A DNA stretch of 39,549 bases from Nitrospirota bacterium (GTDB taxonomy: Bacteria > Nitrospirota > Leptospirillia > Leptospirillales > Leptospirillaceae): contig JAKADN010000011.1 of assembly GCA_021820445.1 (NCBI GenBank), forward strand, positions 1 through 39,549. Reading direction: 5' to 3'. The translations under genes were made by a program, and so were the position numbers. This document shows, in pieces, positions 15,627-23,657 of this stretch. Under the pieces are notes generated by a model that was not told where the DNA came from, searched no databases, and saw only the letters and a program-made list of their open reading frames with translations. How positions within the stretch are numbered: the stretch's first letter is position 1; every line of letters starts with the position of its first letter.

Positions 15627-16376
15627 ATGGCATCGGAGATCGTCTTTGATTCCCCCAACCACAAATTCGTCTGGCTCGGCCGCGACGAGACCGGCCTCGA
15701 GGAGGGGGTGCAGACGAATCAGTACCTGATCGTCGACAACGGCCGGGGGACCCTGCTCGATCCCGGGGGGTTCGGAGTCTTCTCCCGGGTCGTCGTGAAC
15801 ATGAGCGAGTTCGTGGATCCGGAGAAGATCGACCACATCTTCCTCTGTCACCAGGATCCCGACGTGGGGGGCGGACTCGCGTCCTGGATGGACATGACCC
15901 CGGCCCGTGTCCACGTCTCGGCGCTCTGGATCCGCTTTCTCCTGCACTACGGAGTGACGGCCCTGGACCGGATCGAAGGGATCCCGGACGGGGGCGGGTC
16001 CCTGGCCCTTCCCTCCGGCAACCGTCTGGATTTCATCCCGGCCCACTTTCTCCACTCTCCCGGGAACTTCCACGTCTTCGACCATGCGTCGGGAATCCTC
16101 TTCACGGGAGACCTGGGCGCGGCGATCTATCCCAAGGGTGAAACGCCCCTTTATGTGGAAAACTTCGAGGACCATGTCCGGCATATGGAAGGATTTCATG
16201 TGCGCTATGTGGCCACCTCGCGGGCGATCGAATACTGGCTTGGAAAGATCCGGAACCTTCCGATCCGGATGATCTGTCCCCAGCACGGATCGATTTTCAA
16301 GGAAAAAGAAGCCCGGATGTTTCTGGAGTGGATCGGGAAGGCGCGAGTCGGCTTCGATGCGAACATCTTCACCTGA
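15627..16376 (+). CDS. ODP-like di-iron metallo-beta-lactamase-fold protein (oxygen/iron sensor candidate)
   Basis: 249 residues, soluble. The fold and spacing match the flavodiiron/ODP branch of the metallo-beta-lactamase family: HQDPD (H75, D77, D79) in place of HxExD, then H143/H148 (HFLHSPGNFH), TGDLGAA with D162, and H220 (CPQHGS). There is no flavodoxin domain, so it is not a complete oxygen/NO reductase. ODP proteins of Treponema and Thermotoga bind O2 at a di-iron site and signal through cytoplasmic chemoreceptors lacking sensor domains; exactly such a receptor gene follows here. ATG start with GAGGAGG eight bases upstream. A hydrolase role cannot be excluded. Confidence 0.83.
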   Translation: MASEIVFDSPNHKFVWLGRDETGLEEGVQTNQYLIVDNGRGTLLDPGGFGVFSRVVVNMSEFVDPEKIDHIFLCHQDPDVGGGLASWMDMTPARVHVSALWIRFLLHYGVTALDRIEGIPDGGGSLALPSGNRLDFIPAHFLHSPGNFHVFDHASGILFTGDLGAAIYPKGETPLYVENFEDHVRHMEGFHVRYVATSRAIEYWLGKIRNLPIRMICPQHGSIFKEKEARMFLEWIGKARVGFDANIFT

Positions 16377-16426
16377 GATTCCGCTGAGACAGAGTGTAGA
16401 CGGAAGGACCGACAGGGAGGGGCACC

Positions 16427-17068
16427 ATGGGTGACGGAATGTGCGAAAAGGAGCGTCTCGCGCTGGGCGAGCTTCAGGCGGATCTTGTTTTTGTGAGGAA
16501 CTACATCGTCCAGCTCGAGGAAATCAACCGGATGCACGACCGGGACATCGGGTCCATGACCGACATCCTCCGGACGAGGATGGAGCGGATCGATGTCTCG
16601 ACCATGATCCGGAAAGGACAGGAGTCGATCGCCAACCTTGAACGTTTCCAGACGGTTCTCGAGCGGATTTCCAGCATCGGGCTCGAGATCCGGGAGATCT
16701 CGACCCAGGTGAACCTCCTGTCGATCAACGCCGCGATCGAGGCGGCCCACGCCAAGGAAGCGGGCCGCGGGTTCGCCGTGGTGGCGGAGGAGATCAAGAA
16801 GCTTTCAGACCGGACGCGAAAGTCCGTCGAGGAGATTTCGAAGACGGTGGAGTCGATCGGATCCGAACTCGGCGCCATGCGGGAGAGCATCGAGGACGTC
16901 CAGCGCCGGATCGGAGAAATGCAGGACTTTTCGGAGAAGATCGAGCAGAGCGTGTCCCATATGAAGGATGTCGCCTCCGGCAATCTTCTGAAAAAATTTC
17001 TGGGGATCGTTGTCGGCCGGTCCGACCGGATGAGCCAGCTGATCCGGTCAGTCTTCTCGAAGGCCTAG
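16427..17068 (+). CDS. Short cytoplasmic chemoreceptor without sensor domain
   Basis: 213 residues, no membrane helix. Only about 80 residues precede the signalling hairpin ([17 protein letters not shown] and [18 protein letters not shown], about 91-130), so there is no room for a sensor domain; the rest is coiled coil. This is the type of receptor paired with ODP proteins, which would supply the missing sensing function. ATG start with GGGAGGGG before it. It lies 50 bases after the ODP-like gene and 51 before cheV. Confidence 0.9.
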   Translation: MGDGMCEKERLALGELQADLVFVRNYIVQLEEINRMHDRDIGSMTDILRTRMERIDVSTMIRKGQESIANLERFQTVLERISSIGLEIREISTQVNLLSINAAIEAAHAKEAGRGFAVVAEEIKKLSDRTRKSVEEISKTVESIGSELGAMRESIEDVQRRIGEMQDFSEKIEQSVSHMKDVASGNLLKKFLGIVVGRSDRMSQLIRSVFSKA

Positions 17069-17119
17069 GAATGATGGCCGGAGGCCGGAAAAAAAACACC
17101 TTGTCAGGAGCCAGGGACG

Positions 17120-18106
17120 ATGAGCGGTAAAACAGATATCGAGAATCTCGTTCTTCAGGTCGGGACCAACCAGATGGAGCTTGTGGACTTCCGCATCTTC
17201 CAGGTGGACAAGAACAATCCCGAGAAAGTCCTGGAGGGAATCTACGGGGTCAACGTCGCCAAGGTGATCGAGATCATCAAGCTTCCGGAGATCACGCCCG
17301 TTCCCAACGCCAACCCTTTTCAGGACGGGGTCATCAATCTTCGGGGGATCGTCATCCCCATCATCAATCTGGCCCGGTGGATGCGGGTGACCGAGCCACC
17401 CGGCATCACCTCCTCCCAGGTGATCGTGACGGAGTTTTCGAACATCCGTCTCGGATTTCTCGTCCACCAGAGCGTCCAGATCCGGCGGGTCTCCTGGAAG
17501 AGCATCGTCCCGATCAACCTCCCTTCCTCGGCGACGCACAAGGATTCGAGCGTCGTCGGGACGATCAAGCTCTCCGACGGGCCCGATGCGGGGAAGGTTC
17601 TCCTGATCCTCGATTTCGAGAGCATCGTCGAGGAGATGGGGCTGTATTCGCGACAGGAGCACGACCTCGAATCCCTGCCCAGGGCGGAGTCGACCGGGAA
17701 GACCGTCCTCGTGGTCGACGACAGCGGGGTCGCGCGGAACATGCTGTCCAAGGCTTTGGACAAGGATGGCTACAAGGTCGCGCTGGCGCGGAACGGGGAA
17801 GAGGGGTTATCGGCCATGGCGCAGATCTGGAAGAAAAACCCCGAAGAGCTGGCCGCCATCATTTCCGACGTCGAGATGCCGGTCATGGATGGCTATTCCT
17901 TTGTGAAGAAAATCAAGGAAAACCCTGAATGGAAGAACATTCCCGTCATCATGAACTCCTCCATGAGCGGAACGGAGAACATGCGGAAGGGGCGGGAGCT
18001 CGGGATCGATGAATATGTCGTGAAATTCGAGCCCCAGAAGTTTCTGGAGGCACTCAATGCGGCCCTCACCCGACACAGGGAGCAGGGGATCGCGGTCAAG
18101 CCTTAA
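17120..18106 (+). CDS. cheV: CheV: CheW-like coupling domain fused to receiver domain
   Basis: 328 residues. A CheW-like domain (about 15-175; GVNVAKVIEIIKLPEITP, GVINLRGIVIPIINL) is followed by a receiver domain (about 194-320; VLVVDDSGVARNML, phosphoacceptor D250 in ISDVEMPVMDG, Ser in MNSSMSG, Lys in VVKFEP). CheV couples receptors to CheA and its phosphorylation tunes adaptation. As the last gene of the operon it probably links the two receptors to a CheA encoded elsewhere; no cheA or cheW is in the window. ATG start. Confidence 0.93.
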   Translation: MSGKTDIENLVLQVGTNQMELVDFRIFQVDKNNPEKVLEGIYGVNVAKVIEIIKLPEITPVPNANPFQDGVINLRGIVIPIINLARWMRVTEPPGITSSQVIVTEFSNIRLGFLVHQSVQIRRVSWKSIVPINLPSSATHKDSSVVGTIKLSDGPDAGKVLLILDFESIVEEMGLYSRQEHDLESLPRAESTGKTVLVVDDSGVARNMLSKALDKDGYKVALARNGEEGLSAMAQIWKKNPEELAAIISDVEMPVMDGYSFVKKIKENPEWKNIPVIMNSSMSGTENMRKGRELGIDEYVVKFEPQKFLEALNAALTRHREQGIAVKP

Positions 18107-18122
18107 AAAGGAGTCCTTCGAC

Positions 18123-18440
18123 TCAGAATTTGGGAAAATAGAAAAAGGATTCTCCGTACATCAGAAACAGGGCGAAAATCCAGGGAAGCTGGGGAGAGAC
18201 TCTCCAGAGTAACCCTGGATCCCGTCCCGCCTCCGGCTCAGGACGGGCCTCCGAAAGAAGGGCCCCGAATCCCACCCCCGCCGCAAGGCTGCCCGTGATG
18301 GCGAACCAGGACACCATTTCAAGCCCGCCGATGTTGTGTCTCGACCCGTAGAGATTGAGGGTCATTCCTCCCTGAATCAGGAGAAATTCAATACCGAGGT
18401 ACAGAATCACCTTCATGATGAAGGGTTGGGTCTGGCTCAC
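18123..18440 (-). CDS. Three-helix membrane protein of unknown function
   Basis: 105 residues from a GTG, with a strong GGAGGAG site that overlaps the rlmN stop, so it is translationally linked to rlmN. Helices near 9-27, 42-62 and 84-102. A charged stretch (SEARPEPEAGRDP) separates the last two. No family is recognised. Confidence 0.65.
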   Translation of the reverse strand: MSQTQPFIMKVILYLGIEFLLIQGGMTLNLYGSRHNIGGLEMVSWFAITGSLAAGVGFGALLSEARPEPEAGRDPGLLWRVSPQLPWIFALFLMYGESFFYFPKF

Positions 18441-18455
18441 GGAACGGTCTCCTCC

Positions 18456-19520
18456 TTAGTATTCGGCTCCGGCCGATGCGACTCTTTCTCGGGCCAGCTG
18501 GCCGCATGCCGCAAGCACGTCCGGACCCATGGACTTCCGCACTGTCGCCGTAATGTGAAATCCCGAAAGAATATCGGCAAAGCCCTGCACGACCTCCTCT
18601 TCCGGCCGTTCGAAGGGCGATCCTGGAAAGGGATTGAAGGGAATGAGGTTGACCTTCGAGCGAAAGGGCGCCAACAGACGTCCAAGTGACCGGGCCTGCT
18701 CCGGGCGGTCGTTCTTGCCCTTCAAAAGGACGTATTCGAAGGTGACGCGCTCCCGGTTCCGGAGAGGGAACTCCCGGCATGCCTCCAGAATTTCGGCGAT
18801 GGAGTAGATCCGGCCGACCGGCATGATCTCCCGCCGCAGAAGGTCATCGGGAGCACAAAGGCTCACGGCAAGCTGGATTCCCAGATTGGCTTCGCCCAGA
18901 AGGCGCATCTTGGGGACGAGACCCGATGTCGAGACGGTGATTCTCCGGGGGGAGAGCCCGATGCCGTCGGGATGGGTCAGGCTCCGGATGGCCGGAATCA
19001 GGGCATCGAGGTTGGCCAGGGGTTCTCCCATACCCATGAAGACCACATGGTCGATGCTGAGGCCCTCCTTCGCCCTGTCCGTGGGAAATCCGAGGAGGCG
19101 CATCGCCTGGATCCATTGCCCCAGTATTTCAGAGGGGGAGAGATTCCGGATGAGTCCCATGGCGGCGGTACGGCAAAATCGGCACCCGATGCCGCATCCG
19201 GCTTGCGTGGACAGGCAGAGGGTCATGCGTCCCTTGCGAGGGATCAGAACCGATTCGATGACCGGTCCGTCCGCGAGGCGCAGGGCCAGCTTTCGGGTTC
19301 CGTCCACGGAGGTGTGCGCCGATTCGAGGGAAGGGATCCCGAGCCTCCTCTCCTCTTCCAGAAGGGCACGGGTGGAAGGGGGAAGATTGGTCATCGCCCG
19401 GGGATCGGTGATCCCTTTCCGGAAGACCCAATGGGCGGTCTGGCGGCCGCGATAGGAGGCCTCCCCCAGTTCCTGAAATTTATCCGGCCATTGACTCGCA
19501 GGGAGATCGAGGAGATTCAT
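18456..19520 (-). CDS. rlmN: Dual-specificity 23S rRNA/tRNA adenine-C2 methyltransferase RlmN
   Basis: 354 residues. A radical SAM enzyme that methylates A2503 of 23S rRNA and A37 of some tRNAs. The CxxxCxxC cluster motif is present (CGIGCRFC), with QTAHWVFRKG in the N-terminal RNA-binding part, FMGMGEPLAN, and RITVSTSGLVPKM. ATG 19520 is chosen since it overlaps the stop of the PAP2 gene (ATGA); the longer frame adds 20 residues without a family match. The essential C-terminal Cys is likely the one in VLAACGQL. Confidence 0.94.
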   Translation of the reverse strand: MNLLDLPASQWPDKFQELGEASYRGRQTAHWVFRKGITDPRAMTNLPPSTRALLEEERRLGIPSLESAHTSVDGTRKLALRLADGPVIESVLIPRKGRMTLCLSTQAGCGIGCRFCRTAAMGLIRNLSPSEILGQWIQAMRLLGFPTDRAKEGLSIDHVVFMGMGEPLANLDALIPAIRSLTHPDGIGLSPRRITVSTSGLVPKMRLLGEANLGIQLAVSLCAPDDLLRREIMPVGRIYSIAEILEACREFPLRNRERVTFEYVLLKGKNDRPEQARSLGRLLAPFRSKVNLIPFNPFPGSPFERPEEEVVQGFADILSGFHITATVRKSMGPDVLAACGQLARERVASAGAEY

Positions 19521-20110
19521 GGAGTCGGCCCCGGGCCGTCCGGGGTGGCGTCTGCCCGGACCCACCGGGGGGCGATCCACCGCATGACCAGAAAGGTTGA
19601 GAGAAGGCCGATGGCCGCCCCTCCCAGAACATCGAGGGGGAAGTGGGCTCCCACATAGATCCTGGACAGGCCCGTCAGGGTCGCCAGGGCGAAGAGAGGA
19701 ATGGCCAGGGGGGGATACAGGCCGGAAAAAAGCGAAGCGGTCGAAAATGCGGTAAAGGTGTGGCCCGAGGGAAAGGAGTTGGCGTAGAGGGAGGGGCCCA
19801 GAACATGGATTGTGACGGCATGGGAGACGATGGCCGAATGGAATGCGGACAGGGGGCGGTCGCGGTGGACCAGATGCTTGAGGGTTGTCCCGATGATGAA
19901 GGAGGCGAAGGAGGTCGAGGCCCAGAGGACAAAGTCGCGGCGGAAGTTCTTTCGGGCGAACAGGGCCATGAGGGCCAGGCCGATCGGGAAAAGATAGAAG
20001 CCGTTTCCGAGGGCGGTGGCCGCCTCCATGACCGGATCGAGCCAGGAGCGGTCAAGTGTATTGTTGACCCAGAGAAAAAGGCTCTGGTCGGCATGGATCA
20101 GGCTGTTCAT
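19517..20110 (-). CDS. PAP2-family membrane phosphatase
   Basis: 197 residues with about five to six membrane helices. All three PAP2 catalytic motifs are visible: KHLVHRDRP, the FPSGHTF motif and SRIYVGAHFPLDV. Family members dephosphorylate lipid phosphates such as phosphatidate or undecaprenyl pyrophosphate; the substrate here is unknown. The frame is open upstream, but ATG 20110 starts the family-like sequence (MNSLIHADQSLFLWVN). It has no normal ribosome site; a triple 9-base repeat sits directly upstream. Its stop overlaps rlmN. Confidence 0.88.
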   Translation of the reverse strand: MNSLIHADQSLFLWVNNTLDRSWLDPVMEAATALGNGFYLFPIGLALMALFARKNFRRDFVLWASTSFASFIIGTTLKHLVHRDRPLSAFHSAIVSHAVTIHVLGPSLYANSFPSGHTFTAFSTASLFSGLYPPLAIPLFALATLTGLSRIYVGAHFPLDVLGGAAIGLLSTFLVMRWIAPRWVRADATPDGPGPTP

Positions 20111-20117
20111 TATTTTT

Positions 20118-20144
20118 TTCGGGCCTTTCGGGCCTTTCGGGCCT
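20118..20144. repeat. Three perfect 9-base tandem repeats before the PAP2 start
   Basis: TTCGGGCCT occurs three times in tandem (20118-20126, 20127-20135, 20136-20144); on the coding strand the unit is AGGCCCGAA. The block occupies the place of the PAP2 ribosome site, so copy number might affect translation. Confidence 0.8.
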
Positions 20145-20159
20145 CGCGGGGGGTGCGGT

Positions 20160-20453
20160 CTAGTCTGAACGGTCCCTGGCCAGAAGCGCCCTGAGACGGT
20201 CGCCGACGGTCTGCTTGGACCAGTCGGAGGGATAGGAGACGCGGTAGACACCACCGGCTTCCGAGAAGCCATGTTTCTCGATCAGGTAACGTCCCACTTC
20301 AAGAATCTGTTCCCGCCAGGTGGCGGAGCTTGTCCATTGCATGGCCTCCAGGACGAGTTCTCCGAACTCCTCCTCGGGGATCCGTTCCGGATGCCAGAGG
20401 TCGAACTCTCCGGAATGATCGGGATCCCGGCTCACAAGGGAATAGACGGGCAT
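20160..20453 (-). CDS. Hypothetical cytosolic protein
   Basis: 97 residues, soluble and acidic, with no signal or helix. AAGGAG lies ten bases before the ATG. The sequence contains several Trp and Tyr residues (WHPERIPEEEFGELVLEAMQW, SYPSDWSKQTVGDRL) but no motif I know. It precedes PAP2 and rlmN in one run, separated by 49 bases that hold the tandem repeat. Judged real from its ribosome site and from the lack of a better competing frame. Confidence 0.62.
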   Translation of the reverse strand: MPVYSLVSRDPDHSGEFDLWHPERIPEEEFGELVLEAMQWTSSATWREQILEVGRYLIEKHGFSEAGGVYRVSYPSDWSKQTVGDRLRALLARDRSD

Positions 20454-20503
20454 GAGGTGTGGACTCCTTGCGTGGAAAGTGATTTGGAGATCCGTTTGAG
20501 GCT

Positions 20504-20509
20504 ATTATA
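20504..20509 (-). promoter_or_regulatory. Perfect -10 box upstream of the hypothetical/PAP2/rlmN unit
   Basis: TATAAT on the minus strand, about 50 bases before the start at 20453, in the divergent gap with the antiporter gene. The -35 region does not match well. Confidence 0.35.
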
Positions 20510-20555
20510 CACGAATAACTCTTCTCCGGTATATCGGTGGCCATGAAAGGATCCT

Positions 20556-21776
20556 GTGGAAAAAGCCTCACTCCTGTTCCTTCTTCTCTCCGGACTTCTG
20601 GTTGCGGCCCTCTTCCTCTCCCGCCTTTCCGAGAGGCTCCGCACTCCGGACATTCTCTGGTTCATGCTGCTCGGGCTTCTGCTCGGTCCGACCGGACTTC
20701 GGGTCCTTTCCGGAGAGTCCCTCATGGGAGCCGGCCATGTGCTTCTCCTGGGGGCCGTCTTTCTCGTCCTCTACGAAGCCGGGATCCGGACGCGGATCGA
20801 CCGGGTCCGCGACCACGGGATCGCCATCGCCCTCCTGGTGTCCATGGGGATTGTTCTGACCGCCGTTCTTCTTGCCCTCGCGCTCCATGGCCTCTTCGGA
20901 ATGACTTTTTACGAAGGGCTTCTCCTGGGGGCGATCCTGTCCACGACCGATCCCGCCTCCATCCTTCCGATCCTCCGAAAGCTCCCGATCCCTCCCCGGG
21001 TCTCGGAGACACTGGTGGCCGAGAGCGCCCTGGGGGACGTCACGGGAAGCCTGATGACCCTCTTCATCCTTTCGCTCTCCCGACCGGAGGGATCCCTTTC
21101 GGGGACGCTCCTTGACTTCTCCTTCTCCCTCCTCTGGGGCGCTCTTTCCGGGGCCTTACTGGGGATGGCCGTCATCCTTCTTGCCACCCACCGGAAAATA
21201 GGCCTTTTCCGGGACAATCTGCCGGTTCTGATGCTGTCGGCCCTTTTCGCGGGATTCGGTCTCTCCCTCTTTCTCCATGGCCAGGCCCTCCTTTGCGCCT
21301 TCGTGCTCGGGATGGTCGTGGGCCGGGCCTCCGAGGCCGCGAAGAAGGAGGCCTCCCCCTTTTCGGGAGAGGCCTTCAAGACGGTGAACGATCTCGTCGC
21401 CTACCTGGCCAGCTTTTTCATCTTTCTGGTCATGGGAACACTGATCCCGGGGTCGACGGAAGGGATTTCCTGGATGCGTCTCCTGCTGCTGGTCCTCTTC
21501 CTCGTCGTTCTGGTCCGTCCCCTGGTCGTCTTTCTTCTTCTTCCCCTCGACCGAAGGTCCCGGTTCTCTCTTCAGGAGATGGGATTCATGTCCGTCGTCC
21601 GGGAGACCGGGATCATGGCGGGAGCCCTTCTGGGACTCGCCCACGACGCTCTTCCCCCCCAGGCCTCCCTCATCGTCTTTTCGGTCGTGGTGGGGACCAT
21701 TGCCATCGGGGCCCTGGGATCGGCGCCCATGGCCCGATTCTTGGGCTTTGCGGACACCGACGGGAGCCGTCCGTGA
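20556..21776 (+). CDS. Monovalent cation:proton antiporter (CPA family)
   Basis: 406 residues with about twelve hydrophobic helices. Family markers are STTDPASILPILRKL (the TDP motif of CPA transporters) and ESALGDVTGSL, with RETGIMAGALLG near the end (the CPA1 Arg-Glu helix). It exchanges Na+ or K+ for H+ across the inner membrane, useful for pH homeostasis in acid. GTG start with AAAGGA four bases upstream. Its stop overlaps the next start (GTGA). Confidence 0.88.
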   Translation: MEKASLLFLLLSGLLVAALFLSRLSERLRTPDILWFMLLGLLLGPTGLRVLSGESLMGAGHVLLLGAVFLVLYEAGIRTRIDRVRDHGIAIALLVSMGIVLTAVLLALALHGLFGMTFYEGLLLGAILSTTDPASILPILRKLPIPPRVSETLVAESALGDVTGSLMTLFILSLSRPEGSLSGTLLDFSFSLLWGALSGALLGMAVILLATHRKIGLFRDNLPVLMLSALFAGFGLSLFLHGQALLCAFVLGMVVGRASEAAKKEASPFSGEAFKTVNDLVAYLASFFIFLVMGTLIPGSTEGISWMRLLLLVLFLVVLVRPLVVFLLLPLDRRSRFSLQEMGFMSVVRETGIMAGALLGLAHDALPPQASLIVFSVVVGTIAIGALGSAPMARFLGFADTDGSRP

Positions 21777-22801
21777 AGAGGGGGCCCGGACTGTTCCTGA
21801 CACTCCTTTTTCTCGGGCTCTCCTCCTGCGGAATTCCCTCGAACCCCGTCACCCCTCCCGAGGTTCTTGTGGCCGGCGAATCGGGCGCTTCCGCAGGAGG
21901 GGCAACGGCCTACAGCCTTCCCTTTTCCGGATCTCCCGCCGCATTGTCGAGCCTTTCCATCCCTTCGGGAGAGACGATCTGGGGAAGTGCCGACGTGGAC
22001 AACGACCTTGTCTTTCTCGTCCGGAGCGGGAGCCAGGGGCTCTTCCAGATCGCTCCCCTGCCTCTTTCCTCCGCAGCCCCGTTTGTGACGGTGAATCTCC
22101 CCGCGGGAGACACTCCCTGGGCACTTGCGACGGTGACCCCCCAGGTCCTGGTTGTGCTCATGACCACTCCGGCGGATCCGGGCGGGTGCCTCGCCCTCAT
22201 TGACGCCAACACCCTGGTTCAGATGACGGGGGGCGGGGCGATCACTCCATCCTCCTGCCAGCCCATCTCCGGTCAAACGGCCTCTCTCACGGGAGGATTT
22301 CTGCTGCCCCTGGCGGACGGGGTCATGTTTCTCGCCGGGATCGTGACCGGCAGCGGATCGTCCGCCACGACCACGCTTCTTCTGCTGCCCCAGTCCAATG
22401 TTCTGTCCGGCGGCCCCCTCGCCCCCCAGTCCACATGGACCCTGCCCGTGTCCTACTCCGGGGAGAGCCCTCTGGCGGGGGCGGCATTGCCCGAGGCCGT
22501 CCTCCTTCCGGACCCGGCATCCGCCGCGGTCGACATCTACTCGATCACGGCCCTTTATGACTCGGGAGGGGGCACCCTTTCGCCTCTTTCCAGAACCAGA
22601 CTCTCCCTGACGGCTCCCCCCAAGCTTCTGGCGATCGATCCCGCCAGTAATTTTATGGTCGCCGGGTCGGATCAGACGATCTCCCTCTTCGGCCTCGACG
22701 CCATCCTGAATACGGGAGGAACGCTGGGGACCATCGGATCCCTGGGCAGTCTGCCCGGGGAGTCCGTCGAAACCTTGACGATCTATACGGGAAGCTCCTG
22801 A
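21773..22801 (+). CDS. Secreted lipoprotein, possibly beta-propeller-like, unknown function
   Basis: 342 residues from GTG 21773 (GTGA overlap with the antiporter stop, GGGAG upstream). A lipoprotein signal is clear: basic start, hydrophobic core, and lipobox LSSC (C19), with Gly next, so outer-membrane sorting is likely. The mature part is Ser/Thr/Gly-rich with repeating hydrophobic patches (for example GETIWGSADVDNDLVFLV, PWALATVTPQVLVVL, LLAIDPASNFMVAGSD), which suggests a propeller of degenerate repeats; this is only an impression. No family name is offered. Confidence 0.72.
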   Translation: MKRGPGLFLTLLFLGLSSCGIPSNPVTPPEVLVAGESGASAGGATAYSLPFSGSPAALSSLSIPSGETIWGSADVDNDLVFLVRSGSQGLFQIAPLPLSSAAPFVTVNLPAGDTPWALATVTPQVLVVLMTTPADPGGCLALIDANTLVQMTGGGAITPSSCQPISGQTASLTGGFLLPLADGVMFLAGIVTGSGSSATTTLLLLPQSNVLSGGPLAPQSTWTLPVSYSGESPLAGAALPEAVLLPDPASAAVDIYSITALYDSGGGTLSPLSRTRLSLTAPPKLLAIDPASNFMVAGSDQTISLFGLDAILNTGGTLGTIGSLGSLPGESVETLTIYTGSS

Positions 22802-22820
22802 GGGGGCCAGGAAGGGAAGA

Positions 22821-23612
22821 ATGGTACAGGGGGCTGTTCTCGTGGGGATCTACCTCGGGTTGGGAGGCGTGTCGGGCTTTCTGTCGGGGCTCCTGGGGAT
22901 CGGGGGAGGCGTGGTGCTCCTTCCCGCCCTGCTCTTTCTTCTTCCTCTGGTGGTCGGCCAGGGGATCACGCCCTTCCAGGCCACCGAGATCTCCATGATC
23001 CAGGTCACCTTTGCGGCGCTCATGGGAATTCTCGTCCACCGACCGGCGGCCCATGTCCCGATCCGGAGAATCGTTCTCTGGGCCCTGTCGGCCCTCTCCG
23101 GAGGCGCCATCGGGGGATTCCTCTCCTACCGGTTTTCCGGGCGGCTCATCCTTCTTCTTTTTCTGGCCGAAACCTGTCTCGCGCTTCTTCTCCTTTTATT
23201 CCGTCCCTCGGAGCATCCGTCCGGAGCGGCCCGGGCCGGGTCTCCCCTGGAATTCCCTGTCCTGTCGGCCATCGGTCTCACGAGCGGAATCCTGGGGGTC
23301 GGGGGGGGATTCCTCTTCTACCCCGTTCTGACCCTTTTCTTTCGATACCCCTCCTACGTGGCGGTGGGATCGAGCCTGGCGGTCATGTTCCCCATGGCCG
23401 CCGCCGCCTCCCTTTTCAAGATCGTAGCCTCCGGAAGCCTCGCGCCGCCGACGATTCCGATCGTCCTTGGGGCCCTCGTGGGATCGGTCCTGGGATCGCG
23501 CTTCACGAAGCGGCTGGGATCCTCCCGGATTCGTCTTTTTCAGGGGATCCTTCTCGTGCTGACGATCCTTCGGATTCTGGGGGAACTTATCAAATGGAAG
23601 GACCTCGGATGA
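22821..23612 (+). CDS. TauE/SafE-family anion permease
   Basis: 263 residues with about eight helices. The two half-repeats each carry the family-type Gly-rich motif: GFLSGLLGIGGGVVLLPAL near residue 18-36 and GLTSGILGVGGGFLFYPVL near 150-168. Members export sulfite or sulfoacetate, or move other organic anions. ATG start with GGAAGGGAAG ahead. It follows the lipoprotein by 19 bases and may be co-transcribed. Its end faces the minus-strand regulator gene. Confidence 0.88.
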   Translation: MVQGAVLVGIYLGLGGVSGFLSGLLGIGGGVVLLPALLFLLPLVVGQGITPFQATEISMIQVTFAALMGILVHRPAAHVPIRRIVLWALSALSGGAIGGFLSYRFSGRLILLLFLAETCLALLLLLFRPSEHPSGAARAGSPLEFPVLSAIGLTSGILGVGGGFLFYPVLTLFFRYPSYVAVGSSLAVMFPMAAAASLFKIVASGSLAPPTIPIVLGALVGSVLGSRFTKRLGSSRIRLFQGILLVLTILRILGELIKWKDLG

Positions 23613-23657
23613 TCTCGAGGCCGTGGTGGGACTCCTGAAGAAAGGAGGGGGAGAGGA

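Noticed and set aside
16427-17068. The short receptor as a truncated, broken chemoreceptor
   Set aside because: It has its own strong ribosome site, an intact signalling tip and the known ODP-partner layout, so it reads as a complete sensorless receptor.
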